Assembly: GCF_002155145.1 (NCBI RefSeq)
Contig: NZ_CP021323.1
Coordinates: 1,178,001 to 1,242,000 of the forward strand
DNA length: 64,000 bases
Reading direction: 5' to 3'
Source: Kushneria konosiri
Lineage (GTDB): Bacteria > Pseudomonadota > Gammaproteobacteria > Pseudomonadales > Halomonadaceae
Shown: positions 9,371 to 18,498 of the stretch, one piece after another
Layout of the letters: every line of letters starts with the position of its first letter
How positions within the stretch are numbered: the first letter of the stretch is position 1
Notes under the pieces: generated by a model
Seen by the model: only the letters and a program-made list of their open reading frames with translations
What the model was told of the DNA's origin: nothing
Database searches by the model: none
Translations under genes and position numbers: made by a program

Positions 9371-11110
9371 ATGGCGCTACGCCGACTGCTGCTCGATTTT
9401 CTGGCCACTCATCGCCGCGCCTACCTGCTGGCCATCACGACCCTGCTCGCGGTAGGGCTTCTCAACATGGCGCTGCCCTGGTGGGCCGGACAGATCATTG
9501 ATGACCTCAATGAAAAACGTATCGGCATGCCCGGGCTCTGGCGCAGTGCCGCGGTACTGGTGGCCGTGGCGCTGGCCATGTACGGCCTGCGCTATCTGTG
9601 GCGCATGCTGCTTTTTGGCGCCTCTTATCAGCTGGGCGTGGCCCTGCGTGACCGCTTCTATGAAAAACTGACCCGGCTGGACCCGGGCTTTTTCCAGCAG
9701 CGGCGCAGCGGTGATCTGCTGGCGCGCTCGACACAGGATATCGATGCCGTGGAAGTGGCCGCGGGAGAAGGCGTGCTGTCCAGCGTCGACGGCGCGCTGA
9801 CACTGTTACTGGTACTGTCGATGATGATCCTCGTGATCGACGCGCCACTGGCGCTGATCGCCCTGATTCCCTTTCCCTTCATGGCCTGGGGGTTTTACAG
9901 GGTGGCCAGCCGGGTGCAGGGCTATTTTGGCCAGTCGCTTGAGTGTTTTTCCGCGCTTAATGACCGCACCCAGGAAGCGATTGCCGGGCTGCGGCTACTG
10001 CGCCAGCACTCGATGATCGAAGACGAGATTGAAGACTTTGATCGACGGGCCGAGGCGCACGCCCGAGCCAACTATCAGGTGCAGCGCATGGAGGCCCGCT
10101 ACGACCCGGTGGTGTTTCTGGCACTGGGCAGCGCGACGCTGGCCACCATCGTTGCCGGCAGCTGGCGTTATCTGAGCGGGGCCATCACGCTGGGCGAGCT
10201 GACCAGCTTCACGCTGTATCTGGTCCAGCTGATCTGGCCGATGTTCGCCCTCGGCTGGTGCCTCAATATCCTTCAGCGCGGCGAGGCGGCCGCCCGGCGA
10301 CTGATCGAGTTCTTCCACGAGCGCGAGACCATCACCGACGAAGGTACGCTGACGAAGGTGTCTTCCCCCACGCTGCACATCAATGTCGAGACCTTTACCT
10401 ATCCGCTGGCCAGCACGCCGTCGATTTCCGAGCTGAACCTCACCATTGCACCGGGCGAGAGCGTAGGCATCGTTGGCGCTACCGGCAGCGGCAAGTCGAC
10501 CCTGATTCGTCTGCTGCTGCGCCAGTATCCGCTGACACACGGCACGATCACGCTGGGCGAGCAGTCCCTTGGCGACTATCAGCTCGACGCGCTGCGCGCG
10601 ATGTATGCCTATGTGCCTCAGGACCCGTATCTCTTTGCGGCAACGCTTGGGGAAAACGTGGCGCTGGGCGTGCCCCACGCCAGCGATGAGGATATTAGAG
10701 GCGCGCTGTCGGCAGCGGCCTTCGGACCGGATCTGGAACGTCTGCCCGATGGGCTCGATACCCGCATCGGCGAGCGTGGCGTGACGCTCTCCGGTGGCCA
10801 GCGCCAGCGGGTGGCGCTGGCACGTGCCCTGCTATCCCCGGCCCCCATCCTGCTGCTGGATGACACGCTTTCGGCGGTGGATCAGACCACCGAGCAGCAG
10901 CTTTTGACCACACTGGAGGCGGAGCGCGAACGCACCTGCCTGATCGTGAGCCACAGGCTGTCGGCGGTGCGCCACGCCGATCATATCGTGGTACTGGATC
11001 AGGGCCGCGCGGTCGAACAGGGGCGTCACGAGGCGCTACTGGCGCGGGACGGGCACTACGCCCGGCTATGGCAGGAGCAGCAGATGCGCACGACGGAGAA
11101 GCCGTCATGA
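9371..11110 (+). CDS. mdlA: ABC exporter half-transporter MdlA-like
   Basis: First half of a heterodimeric type IV ABC exporter in the inner membrane. The 579-residue protein has a six-span membrane domain (about 1-300; the LRYLWRMLLFGASYQL stretch closely matches E. coli MdlA) and a nucleotide-binding domain with Walker A GATGSGKST, signature LSGGQRQRVALARAL and Walker B ILLLDDTLSAVD. The residue after the Walker B aspartate is Asp instead of the catalytic Glu, as in E. coli MdlA, giving one degenerate ATP site in the heterodimer. The ATG at 9371 gives the family N terminus; upstream in-frame codons are ignored. Its stop overlaps the mdlB start (ATGA), indicating translational coupling. Substrate unknown. 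Confidence 0.92.
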   Translation: MALRRLLLDFLATHRRAYLLAITTLLAVGLLNMALPWWAGQIIDDLNEKRIGMPGLWRSAAVLVAVALAMYGLRYLWRMLLFGASYQLGVALRDRFYEKLTRLDPGFFQQRRSGDLLARSTQDIDAVEVAAGEGVLSSVDGALTLLLVLSMMILVIDAPLALIALIPFPFMAWGFYRVASRVQGYFGQSLECFSALNDRTQEAIAGLRLLRQHSMIEDEIEDFDRRAEAHARANYQVQRMEARYDPVVFLALGSATLATIVAGSWRYLSGAITLGELTSFTLYLVQLIWPMFALGWCLNILQRGEAAARRLIEFFHERETITDEGTLTKVSSPTLHINVETFTYPLASTPSISELNLTIAPGESVGIVGATGSGKSTLIRLLLRQYPLTHGTITLGEQSLGDYQLDALRAMYAYVPQDPYLFAATLGENVALGVPHASDEDIRGALSAAAFGPDLERLPDGLDTRIGERGVTLSGGQRQRVALARALLSPAPILLLDDTLSAVDQTTEQQLLTTLEAERERTCLIVSHRLSAVRHADHIVVLDQGRAVEQGRHEALLARDGHYARLWQEQQMRTTEKPS

Positions 11111-12846
11111 TCAATCGTCGCCTGCTGGCATTGATGCTGCGCCCGCTCATGCACAATCGCCGCCGCCTGCTGCTGGCCCTGCTACTGCTGATGACCGCCA
11201 CCGCCATGGATGTGATGGGCCCCTGGCTGACCAAGCACTACATCGATATCTATCTGGTGCCACGGGATCTGCGGGTCGAGCCGCTGACCCTGCTACTGGC
11301 ACTGTATATCGCGACTCAGGGGCTGGCGGCGCTTGGACGCTATCTGCAGACGCTCTATTTTGCCCGCATTGCCCTGGACGCCGTGCACGCCCTTAGAAAG
11401 CGCGTCTTTCGCCACGTCATGCATCTGCCGCAGCACGTCCATGACGCCACCCCCACCGGTGAAATGGTGTCGCGGGTGACCAACGATACCGACGACCTGC
11501 GTGAGCTCTATGTCGAGTTTCTGGCCACCGTATTGCAGAATCTGATGCTGTTGGTCGGCATCCTGATCGCCATGGCGCTGATGGATGTCAAGCTGATGCT
11601 GATTGCCGCCACCCTGATTCCGGTCGCCGCCGTGATCATCTGGGGCTATCAGCGGGCCAGCGGCCCGGCGGCGATGGAGGTTCGCCGCCTGCGCGCCGGT
11701 CAGAACGCGCGCATCAATGAGGCGATCGGCGGCATGAGCGTGCTGCAGGCCTTCAACCAGACCGAGCGCTTTCGGGCGCGCTATCACGATCTCAACGTGG
11801 CGCAGTATCACGCCCGGCTGCATACCATCCGCATCTCGGCGCTGCTGTTGCGCTCGGCGCTGGATCTGGTGGGGGTGATCATTCTGGCGGCGCTTTTAAT
11901 CGGCTACGGGCTCGACAGCCTGGTGGGCGGCGCGGAAATCGGCGTGCTGTATGCCTTCGTGACCTGGCTGGGGCGCGTCTCCGAGCCGCTGATCGAGATC
12001 ACCCAGCGCTTTAACATCTTTCAGCAGGCCGGCGTGGCCGGTACGCGGCTGCTGTCACTGCTGGATCGCCCTCGGGCCGCCAGCGGCGACGATACAAAAG
12101 CGATCAAATCGGCCGACTATCGGCTCCAGGCACTGGCGTTTCGCCATCACGGCGCCGAGCGCAATACGCTTGATGACGTCACCCTCGACATTCCAGAAGG
12201 CGCCTTTATCGGACTGGTCGGCCATACCGGCAGCGGCAAGTCCACCCTGCTGGATCTGCTGGGCGGGCTGCAGCCGGTCACCGAAGGCCGCCTGCTGCTG
12301 GATGGCCGTCCCATCGAGACGCTCTCGCCATCGGTGATCAACACGGTCATGGCCAGCGTCCCGCAGGAGCCCTTCATTCGCTCGACCACGCTCAGAGACA
12401 ATCTGCTGATGGGTATTGAAGCCGATGAGGCGGCCATGGCGCGTGCCCTCGATGAAGCGCAGCTGCGCGAGCTGATCGACCGCCTGCCCGACGGGCTCGA
12501 CACACCGCTGGGCGAACGGGGCCTGACGCTGTCGACCGGCGAACGCCAGCTTTTGGCGCTCGCTCGGGCGTTGTTGCGTCAGCCACGCATTCTGCTGCTC
12601 GATGAGGCGACCGCCAGCGTCGACAGTCTGACCGAATCGCGCCTTAACCGAGCGCTGGCCGGGCTCAAGGGGCGAGTGACCATGGTGGTGGTCGCCCATC
12701 GTCTTTCAACCATCGCCGGCGCCGATGAGGTGGTGGTGATGCAGGCCGGGCGAATCATTGAGCATGGCGTTCCCGGGCAACTGCTCGACAACTCCGACGG
12801 CGCCTATTACCGGCTCTGGCATCAGCCGGGCAATGCCCTGAACTGA
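11107..12846 (+). CDS. mdlB: ABC exporter half-transporter MdlB-like
   Basis: Second half of the MdlAB exporter, 579 residues: membrane domain about 1-310 and nucleotide-binding domain with Walker A GHTGSGKST, signature LSTGERQLLALARAL (a T in place of the usual second glycine-type position, as in E. coli LSVGQKQLL) and Walker B ILLLDEATASVD with the catalytic Glu intact. SRVTNDTDDLRELYVEFLATVLQ in the first half aligns with E. coli MdlB. Pairing of an Asp-type partner with a Glu-type partner implies asymmetric ATP hydrolysis (known for the class, inferred here). The start codon overlaps the mdlA stop by four bases. Confidence 0.92.
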   Translation: MINRRLLALMLRPLMHNRRRLLLALLLLMTATAMDVMGPWLTKHYIDIYLVPRDLRVEPLTLLLALYIATQGLAALGRYLQTLYFARIALDAVHALRKRVFRHVMHLPQHVHDATPTGEMVSRVTNDTDDLRELYVEFLATVLQNLMLLVGILIAMALMDVKLMLIAATLIPVAAVIIWGYQRASGPAAMEVRRLRAGQNARINEAIGGMSVLQAFNQTERFRARYHDLNVAQYHARLHTIRISALLLRSALDLVGVIILAALLIGYGLDSLVGGAEIGVLYAFVTWLGRVSEPLIEITQRFNIFQQAGVAGTRLLSLLDRPRAASGDDTKAIKSADYRLQALAFRHHGAERNTLDDVTLDIPEGAFIGLVGHTGSGKSTLLDLLGGLQPVTEGRLLLDGRPIETLSPSVINTVMASVPQEPFIRSTTLRDNLLMGIEADEAAMARALDEAQLRELIDRLPDGLDTPLGERGLTLSTGERQLLALARALLRQPRILLLDEATASVDSLTESRLNRALAGLKGRVTMVVVAHRLSTIAGADEVVVMQAGRIIEHGVPGQLLDNSDGAYYRLWHQPGNALN

Positions 12847-12923
12847 TGTGCCCCTTGCAGGCCACATGACCGCTTGCCGTAACCGGCCGTCGATGCTATT
12901 TACGTACCATGATGAATGTTTAT

Positions 12924-12948
12924 CGGCGCCTGAAAGCTTCAAGCGCCG
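12924..12948 (+). other. Hairpin in the mdlB-pqiA gap (possible pqiA leader structure)
   Basis: Eleven-base arms CGGCGCCTGAA and TTCAAGCGCCG (one mismatch) surround an AGC loop, about 140 bp before pqiA. There is no T-run after it, so it is not a standard terminator; it may be an operator or leader structure. A 15-codon hydrophobic reading frame (12983-13030) lies just downstream but has no ribosome-binding site. Otherwise the 213-bp gap shows nothing recognisable. Confidence 0.3.
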
Positions 12949-13059
12949 ACACGCTCAAGACACGCGACAGCGTCTGAACGTCATGCCAGGCTATATCCTG
13001 CAGGTATTAATACTGTTGGCCCTGCTTTAACCGACACCATCCAGTGCTCCTGAACGACA

Positions 13060-14418
13060 TTGACCGGGCTGATTTCGGAGAGAACCATCACCACGTCATC
13101 TGAGCCTTCGCGGCCCCTGCGGGTCTGCCATGAATGTGATCTGGTCAGCATCGTGCCGCCGCTGGCGTGCTCGGAAAGTGCCCGCTGCCCGCGCTGTCAG
13201 CATGAGCTGATGACGCGCAAGCGTGCCCCGGCCCAGCATGCGCTGGCGCTGGCGATTGCCGCCGTGGTGGCTCTGGTCACCTCGCTGGCCTTTCCGTTCA
13301 TCTCCTTTTCTGCCAGCGGGTTTGATCGCGCCATCAGCCTGACCGACGCCATGACGATCCTGTCGACCGGCAACTACACCGTACTGGCCGTGGTGCTGTG
13401 GATGGTGCTGTTGCTGCTGCCGATGCTCTATCTGGGCATGGTGATCGTCATCCATGGTGCCCTGCTGCTGGGCCGTCGTCCGCCCCGGGGCATGCTGATG
13501 CTGCGCACCCTGCGCCACATCGAGCACTGGATGATGGCTGACGTGTTCCTGATCGGCGTGCTGGTCAGTCTGGTCAAGATCCTGTCACTGGCCAGCATCG
13601 GCTTTGGCCTCTCCTTCTGGGCCTTTTGCCTGTTCGTGGTTTTGATGCTGCTGATTTCGCGCAGCGTGGATCGCGACTGGCTCTGGAGCGTCATGGCGCC
13701 GGAACCGCCACCACCGGAACATGCGCGTACCGGACAGACCGCGCAGGCACAGAAACTGGTGGGATGCCCGGTCTGTGGCACGGTCAATGATTACCATCAT
13801 CATCGGACATGCTACTGCAGCCGTTGCGGCGAGAAACTGCACATGCGCCGGCGCCACAGCGTGCAGAAGACCCTGGCACTGCTGGTGGTATCGGTACTGC
13901 TCTATATTCCGGCCATGGTGCTGCCGATCATGACCGTCTCGAGTCTCAATGACACGACCACCCAGACCGTCATCGGCGGCGTGCTGCTGCTGATCGATCA
14001 TGGCGACTACCCTATTGCTGCCATCATCTTTCTGGCCAGCGTCGTCATTCCGGTGGCCAAGCTGATGGCGCTTCTCTGGCTTTGCATCAAGGTCGGTCGG
14101 CCCCAGCCCTGGCGACCCGAGGTGCGCATGACCCTGTATCGAATTACCGAGTTCATCGGCCGCTGGTCGATGATCGATGTCTTCGTGGTGGCCCTTTTGG
14201 CCGCACTGGTTCGACTGGGGGTGTTAATGCACGTCTCTGCCGAGCCTGGCATCATCGCCTTCGGGGGCGTGGTGATCCTGACCATGATCGCCGCCATGAG
14301 CTTTGATCCGCGCCTGATCTGGGACGCTGCCGATCATCCGGATCTTGAAAACAACGATATTTCCACATCATCCCCTCAGCCGGCGGTTGCAGGGAAAGCA
14401 CAGGACACGGGGCAATGA
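13060..14418 (+). CDS. pqiA: Paraquat-inducible protein A, membrane subunit of the Pqi lipid transport system
   Basis: Inner-membrane partner of the MCE protein PqiB in phospholipid transport between membranes. The protein has two similar halves, each a zinc-ribbon (C23xxC26...C43xxC46, and CPVC...CSRC near residue 240) followed by four predicted membrane spans (two PqiA domains). The start is unusual. The only canonical candidate before the first Cys pair is TTG at 13060, which has no ribosome-binding site. An in-frame ATC at 13087 follows an excellent GGAGAGA at 13077-13083 with six-base spacing after GGAG, so ATC initiation is possible. The gene overlaps pqiB by ATGA. Confidence 0.92.
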   Translation: MTGLISERTITTSSEPSRPLRVCHECDLVSIVPPLACSESARCPRCQHELMTRKRAPAQHALALAIAAVVALVTSLAFPFISFSASGFDRAISLTDAMTILSTGNYTVLAVVLWMVLLLLPMLYLGMVIVIHGALLLGRRPPRGMLMLRTLRHIEHWMMADVFLIGVLVSLVKILSLASIGFGLSFWAFCLFVVLMLLISRSVDRDWLWSVMAPEPPPPEHARTGQTAQAQKLVGCPVCGTVNDYHHHRTCYCSRCGEKLHMRRRHSVQKTLALLVVSVLLYIPAMVLPIMTVSSLNDTTTQTVIGGVLLLIDHGDYPIAAIIFLASVVIPVAKLMALLWLCIKVGRPQPWRPEVRMTLYRITEFIGRWSMIDVFVVALLAALVRLGVLMHVSAEPGIIAFGGVVILTMIAAMSFDPRLIWDAADHPDLENNDISTSSPQPAVAGKAQDTGQ

Positions 14419-16055
14419 GCGAGACCACCGCGCAGCGAAAGAAGCACCGACATATTTCTCCGGTCTGGCTGATTCCCCTGATTGCGCTGTTGATCGGCGG
14501 GTGGATGCTCTATCACACGCTCGCCTCGCGCGGGCCGGAAATCACGCTGATCATGAACAATGCCGAAGGCATCGATGCTGGCAACACCATGATCAAGGCG
14601 CGCAACGTCGATGTCGGCGAGGTCACCTCGGTGTCCCTGTCGGAAGATACCTCGCACGCCGTGATCAAGGCCCGGATGAACCCGGGCACCGACCGGCTAC
14701 TGAATGAGGAGACCCGTTTCTGGGTGGTCAAGCCTCGTATCGGTCGCGAGGGCATCAGCGGATTGAACACCGTACTGTCAGGCGCCTATATCCAGCTTCA
14801 GCCGGGGCATTCGGATAACGCTCAGGAGAGCTTCGAAATGCTCGAACAGCCGCCGGTCGCGCCGCCCGACGCCAAGGGGCTGCGCCTGCATCTCACCAGC
14901 GCCGCCGCCGGCTCGCTCAACGTCGGCGATCCGGTCCTGTTTCAGGGCTTTACCGTCGGCCGGGTCGAAAACCTCGAGTTCGATACCGAAGACCGCGTCG
15001 TGCACTATCAGCTCTTCATCCAGGAACCCTATGAGGACCTGGTGACCAGCAATACCCGCTTCTGGCTGGCGTCAGGCATCAATTTTGATCTGACCTCCGA
15101 AGGCTTCTCGCTGGGACTGGGCTCGCTGGAGTCGCTGGTCAGTGGCGGCGTGACCTTTGGCGTACCGGAAGATATTCCGCCGGGCGAACCGGTTGGCGCC
15201 GACAGCAACATGGTCTTTTCCCTGTACAGCGATGAAGAGAACGCGCTGCAGGGCAGCTTCAGCCACTATCTACGCTACGTGGTCATGATCGATGACACCG
15301 TGCGCGGGCTGTCGCGCGGGGCACCGGTTGAATACCGCGGTGTGCGCATCGGGACCGTGGATACCGTGCCCTATCGCATCGATCTGCTGCAGGAAAACCA
15401 GGTCGAGGGGTTCCGCATCCCGGTACTGATTCGCATCGAGCCTCAGCGGCTGCAGGCGAAGGTAGACGAGGAGTCGCTCAAGGACTGGCGGGCACGCATC
15501 AGGTCCATGTTTGACCATGGCCTGCGTGCGTCGCTCAAGACCGGCAATCTCTTTACCGGCGCACTCTTTGTGGATACCAATTTCGTGGACAATCCGCCCG
15601 AACAGACGCTCACGGAGTACAACGGTGTGACCGTCTTCCCCAGCGAGCCCGGCAGCTTCGCCCAGATCGAACAGAAGGTCACCGGCCTGCTCGACAAGCT
15701 CAACAATCTGCCGGTGGAGTCGTCGCTCAACCGTCTGGATTCGACGCTTGCCAGCTCCGAATCGCTGATCAAGGAGCTCAATGAAACGGCCAGCAGCCTC
15801 AATGAGGTGCTCAACGACGAGAGTACCCGTGGTCTGCCCAGCGATGTTCAGCGCACGCTGCGCAGCATCGAGCAGACGCTGTCGAGCTACTCGAGTGAGG
15901 CACCAGCCTATGGCGAGCTGACCTCGACACTGAAAAGCCTTGAGCAGCTGATGCGCTCGCTGCAACCGGCGGCACGCACCATCAGCGAGAAACCCAATTC
16001 GCTGATCTTTAACCGTGGCGAGATTCAGGATCCGCAACCGAGGGCACGCCCATGA
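14415..16055 (+). CDS. pqiB: MCE-domain protein PqiB, periplasm-spanning lipid conduit
   Basis: Forms, by family knowledge, a hexameric needle of stacked MCE rings spanning the periplasm for lipid transfer. It is 546 residues, the same length as E. coli PqiB. One N-terminal membrane span (about 17-37) is followed by three MCE domains (about 43-140, 158-260 and 283-400; each begins with a hydrophobic strand and a G-x-x-V motif such as NVDVGEVTSV, FTVGRVENLEF and YRGVRIGTVD), then a long helical region rich in Ser, Leu and Asn (about 405-540) that forms the needle. The start overlaps the pqiA stop and the stop overlaps the pqiC start, so the three genes form one coupled operon. Confidence 0.95.
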   Translation: MSETTAQRKKHRHISPVWLIPLIALLIGGWMLYHTLASRGPEITLIMNNAEGIDAGNTMIKARNVDVGEVTSVSLSEDTSHAVIKARMNPGTDRLLNEETRFWVVKPRIGREGISGLNTVLSGAYIQLQPGHSDNAQESFEMLEQPPVAPPDAKGLRLHLTSAAAGSLNVGDPVLFQGFTVGRVENLEFDTEDRVVHYQLFIQEPYEDLVTSNTRFWLASGINFDLTSEGFSLGLGSLESLVSGGVTFGVPEDIPPGEPVGADSNMVFSLYSDEENALQGSFSHYLRYVVMIDDTVRGLSRGAPVEYRGVRIGTVDTVPYRIDLLQENQVEGFRIPVLIRIEPQRLQAKVDEESLKDWRARIRSMFDHGLRASLKTGNLFTGALFVDTNFVDNPPEQTLTEYNGVTVFPSEPGSFAQIEQKVTGLLDKLNNLPVESSLNRLDSTLASSESLIKELNETASSLNEVLNDESTRGLPSDVQRTLRSIEQTLSSYSSEAPAYGELTSTLKSLEQLMRSLQPAARTISEKPNSLIFNRGEIQDPQPRARP

Positions 16056-16717
16056 TGACGCAACTTCTCCACACGTCCTGGCGCGGCGCGGCACTGGTGG
16101 CACTTACCGCGCTGGCCGGGTGTGCCGGCCAGGCCACCGAGTTTCACCGCTATACGCTGCCGCTGGCCGATCAGCGTGCGCCCGAACCCGGTATTTCGCT
16201 GCCCGACAGCGCCCCGACCGTGGCGGTCTCATCGGTACGGCTGGCCGACTATCTTGACGGCCAGGGGGTGGTCTATCAGATCAGCGACATCGAGGTGAAC
16301 GAGGCACAGGCCAACCTGTGGGCCGACAGCCTGAGCGCGCAGCTCACTCGCAGCCTGCAACGGACGCTGAGCGACCGACTGAAAGATCATCGCGTACTGG
16401 GTGAGACCCTGGCCGGCGATCGCGCCGATACCGGCGTACGAGTCTCGCTGTCCCGTTTTCAGGGACGCTACGACGGCATGGCGGTGCTGGCCGGCCAGTA
16501 TCAGCTGCGCGATGCCGGCGGCCATCTACTGGCTCAGCAGCCCTTCGAGATCGAGCGCCCGCTCGATGACGATGGCTATCCGGCGCTGGTACGCACCCTC
16601 TCGCAGGGCTGGGAAAGTGTTGGTGAGCGGATTGCCGCTGAGATCACGCAGCAGGAGCAAGAGGCCATGGCCACCGCGGGCTCCAGCGCCCGCACGACGC
16701 CGGTCGGCTCGCCCTGA
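16052..16717 (+). CDS. pqiC: Outer-membrane lipoprotein PqiC (ABC-type transport auxiliary lipoprotein)
   Basis: A 221-residue lipoprotein that caps the PqiB needle at the outer membrane. The N terminus has a short basic segment, a hydrophobic stretch and the lipobox LAGC with the acylated Cys at about residue 24. The mature part is a DUF330-type domain with VAVSSVRLADYLDGQGVVYQ and an LWADSLSAQLTRSL helix. The residue after the lipid Cys is Ala, compatible with outer-membrane sorting. Translationally coupled to pqiB (ATGA). The C-terminal tail (about 205-221) is low-complexity Ala/Thr/Ser and probably disordered. A bidirectional terminator follows. Confidence 0.9.
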   Translation: MMTQLLHTSWRGAALVALTALAGCAGQATEFHRYTLPLADQRAPEPGISLPDSAPTVAVSSVRLADYLDGQGVVYQISDIEVNEAQANLWADSLSAQLTRSLQRTLSDRLKDHRVLGETLAGDRADTGVRVSLSRFQGRYDGMAVLAGQYQLRDAGGHLLAQQPFEIERPLDDDGYPALVRTLSQGWESVGERIAAEITQQEQEAMATAGSSARTTPVGSP

Positions 16718-16768
16718 GCCGCTCGAAGACCATCACCCCACGGTTTGAAACCCTGCCCTTGAAACAGC

Positions 16769-16798
16769 AAAAGGCCCGCCATGATGGCGGGCCTTTTC
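16769..16798. terminator. Bidirectional terminator between pqiC and rlmJ
   Basis: A 12-bp perfect stem AAAAGGCCCGCC / GGCGGGCCTTTT with a five-base loop has an A-run on one side and a T-run on the other, between convergent genes. Confidence 0.88.
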
Positions 16799-16818
16799 TG
16801 GCTTCCAGGAGCAACGCA

Positions 16819-17667
16819 TCAGGGGCGTTCGGGCATCCACCAGTCACTGACATGAGAGGCCTGGTCGCCGTACAGCGAAGCCAGTTCAGCAAACGCGTCA
16901 TCCAGCTGCGAGTCCAGCTGCCACGGCGGGTTGAGCAGTAAAAGACCTGATCCATAAAGCCCTCGCTCACCGCCAGGATCATGATGCGTCAGTTCGCTGC
17001 GCCACACCTTGGCAATATCGTGTCGTTTAACGCCGTCCAGCAGGCGCTGATGCCGCGCGTCTCCCAGCAGTGGATACCAGATCAACACGACCGCGTGGCG
17101 CATCTGGCGCACGACCTGTGCAAGCGTTGCGGCCACGGCGTCATACTCATCCTTGACCTCATAGGAGGGATCGATCAGCACGCAGAGCCTGGGCGTTCGA
17201 ACCGGCAACTGGTGCACCAGCCCGCCGAGGCCGTCGCGTTTGAGCCGCCGTACGTGAGGCGTTTCAATCGAGGCATCCTCAAGGTGGCGATGCTCGCCGG
17301 GATGCAGCTCATAAAGGGTCAGACGATCGTTGTCACGCATGGTACGGGCAAACCACCAGGGGGACCCCGGGTAGCGCGACAGCGTGTCCGGATTGTCCTG
17401 AAGGGTGGCCAGCGCGTCACACCAGCGTGCCACCAGTCCGGTTTGGCGATCACGCGAGCGCCATAGCGGCAGGACACCGTCACGGTACTCGCCAAGCCTT
17501 GCGGTCTCGGGCGCTTCCAGCGGATAGTGGCCTCGCCCGGCATGCGTATCGATCAGGCTCAGAGCCGAGCTCTTTTCCATGAGGCGCTCGATCAGCGCAA
17601 ACTGGGCCAGATGCTTGTGCACGTCGGCAAAATTGCCGGCATGCCATGCATGTTGATAGGAAAGCAC
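16819..17667 (-). CDS. rlmJ: 23S rRNA (adenine-2030-N6)-methyltransferase RlmJ
   Basis: Methylates N6 of A2030 in 23S rRNA during ribosome assembly. The 282-residue product starts LSYQHAWHAGNFADVHKH, the conserved RlmJ N terminus, and has DTHAGRGHY as the SAM-binding motif, YPGSPWW, TLYELHP and the catalytic-type motif DPSYEVKDEYDAV, followed by NPPWQLD. The catalytic motif has Ser where many N6-adenine methyltransferases have the second Pro (DPPY). The GTG start at 17667 was preferred because AAGGAGGG sits immediately upstream and it gives the family N terminus; a longer reading frame would begin at 17700 inside the upstream terminator. Confidence 0.93.
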   Translation of the reverse strand: MLSYQHAWHAGNFADVHKHLAQFALIERLMEKSSALSLIDTHAGRGHYPLEAPETARLGEYRDGVLPLWRSRDRQTGLVARWCDALATLQDNPDTLSRYPGSPWWFARTMRDNDRLTLYELHPGEHRHLEDASIETPHVRRLKRDGLGGLVHQLPVRTPRLCVLIDPSYEVKDEYDAVAATLAQVVRQMRHAVVLIWYPLLGDARHQRLLDGVKRHDIAKVWRSELTHHDPGGERGLYGSGLLLLNPPWQLDSQLDDAFAELASLYGDQASHVSDWWMPERP

Positions 17668-17679
17668 ACTCCCTCCTTG

Positions 17680-17713
17680 AAAAAACATCGCCGCAGTCAC
17701 GGGACTGCGGCGA
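17680..17713 (-). terminator. Terminator of the OmpA-like lipoprotein gene
   Basis: An 11-bp perfect stem (TCGCCGCAGTC / GACTGCGGCGA on the plus strand, ACGG loop) has six A on its left. Read on the minus strand this is a hairpin with a T-run, placed downstream of the OmpA-like gene and directly before the rlmJ ribosome-binding site. Confidence 0.85.
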
Positions 17714-17745
17714 CGATACGGCCGGCAGAACTGCCGATCCGGTGA

Positions 17746-18411
17746 TCAGCGGTTGCCGTTGGGCACCAGGGTGACCGTGACGCGACGATTCTGTGCCCGA
17801 CCTTCGGGCGTATCGTTGCTGGCCACGTAGTTGCTGGCGCCGTAGCCCTGCATGATCAGGCGGTTGAAGTTGACACCGCCACGGGCCAGATAGTTACCCA
17901 CGGCCTGAGCACGCAGCTCGGACAGACGCTGGTTGTAGGCCGCCGCACCGGTAGAGTCGGTGTAGCCGGCAATGTTGACCAGCGTATCGGGGTACTCCTC
18001 CAGCACCTTGATGACACCATCCAGCGGGCGGTAAATCTGCGAGGACAGCTCGCTGGAATCGCTGCCGAAGGTGATGGCGCTGGGCATGTTGAGCTGAATC
18101 TGATCACCGACACGATTGACGCTCACGCCCGTGCCCTGCATTTCCTGACGCAGCTTGGCTTCCTGAGCGTCCATGTAGTAGCCGACGCCACCACCGGCAG
18201 CAGCGCCTACGGCCGCACCGATCAGGGTCTTGTCGAGACGGTGGTTGCCGCTTTTGGTTGCGCCTGCAACGCCACCTACCAGCGCACCGATACCTGCGCC
18301 CTTGGCCAGGCTCGAGGTCTGCTGCTCATTGGTATAGGGATTGGTAGTGGTACAGCCCGAGGCGGCCATGACTACGGCCAGTGGTGCCGCCATCCAGATG
18401 CTTTTCTTCAC
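17746..18411 (-). CDS. OmpA-family lipoprotein with glycine-zipper domain (YiaD-like)
   Basis: A 221-residue outer-membrane lipoprotein. The signal peptide ends in a lipobox-like AASGC with Cys at about residue 20. A glycine-rich zipper segment (about 38-80, GAGIGALVGGVAGA and GAAVGAAAGGGVGYY) is followed by an OmpA C-terminal peptidoglycan-binding domain (about 100-215) with FGSDSSELSS, the NIAGYTDSTG loop, LSELRAQAVGNYL and RAQNRRVTV. This layout matches E. coli YiaD and similar envelope-anchoring proteins. It is a single gene with its own terminator and a purine-rich AGGAGAGC ribosome-binding site. Role: tethering outer membrane to peptidoglycan (inferred from domain). Confidence 0.9.
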   Translation of the reverse strand: MKKSIWMAAPLAVVMAASGCTTTNPYTNEQQTSSLAKGAGIGALVGGVAGATKSGNHRLDKTLIGAAVGAAAGGGVGYYMDAQEAKLRQEMQGTGVSVNRVGDQIQLNMPSAITFGSDSSELSSQIYRPLDGVIKVLEEYPDTLVNIAGYTDSTGAAAYNQRLSELRAQAVGNYLARGGVNFNRLIMQGYGASNYVASNDTPEGRAQNRRVTVTLVPNGNR

Positions 18412-18498
18412 GTCCTGCTCTCCTGTGAATACCGTTCGAGGTCTGTCCCCCGACCTTTCTGAATCTGCAGGGCAATCACTGCCCTGTCGTATGACCCG

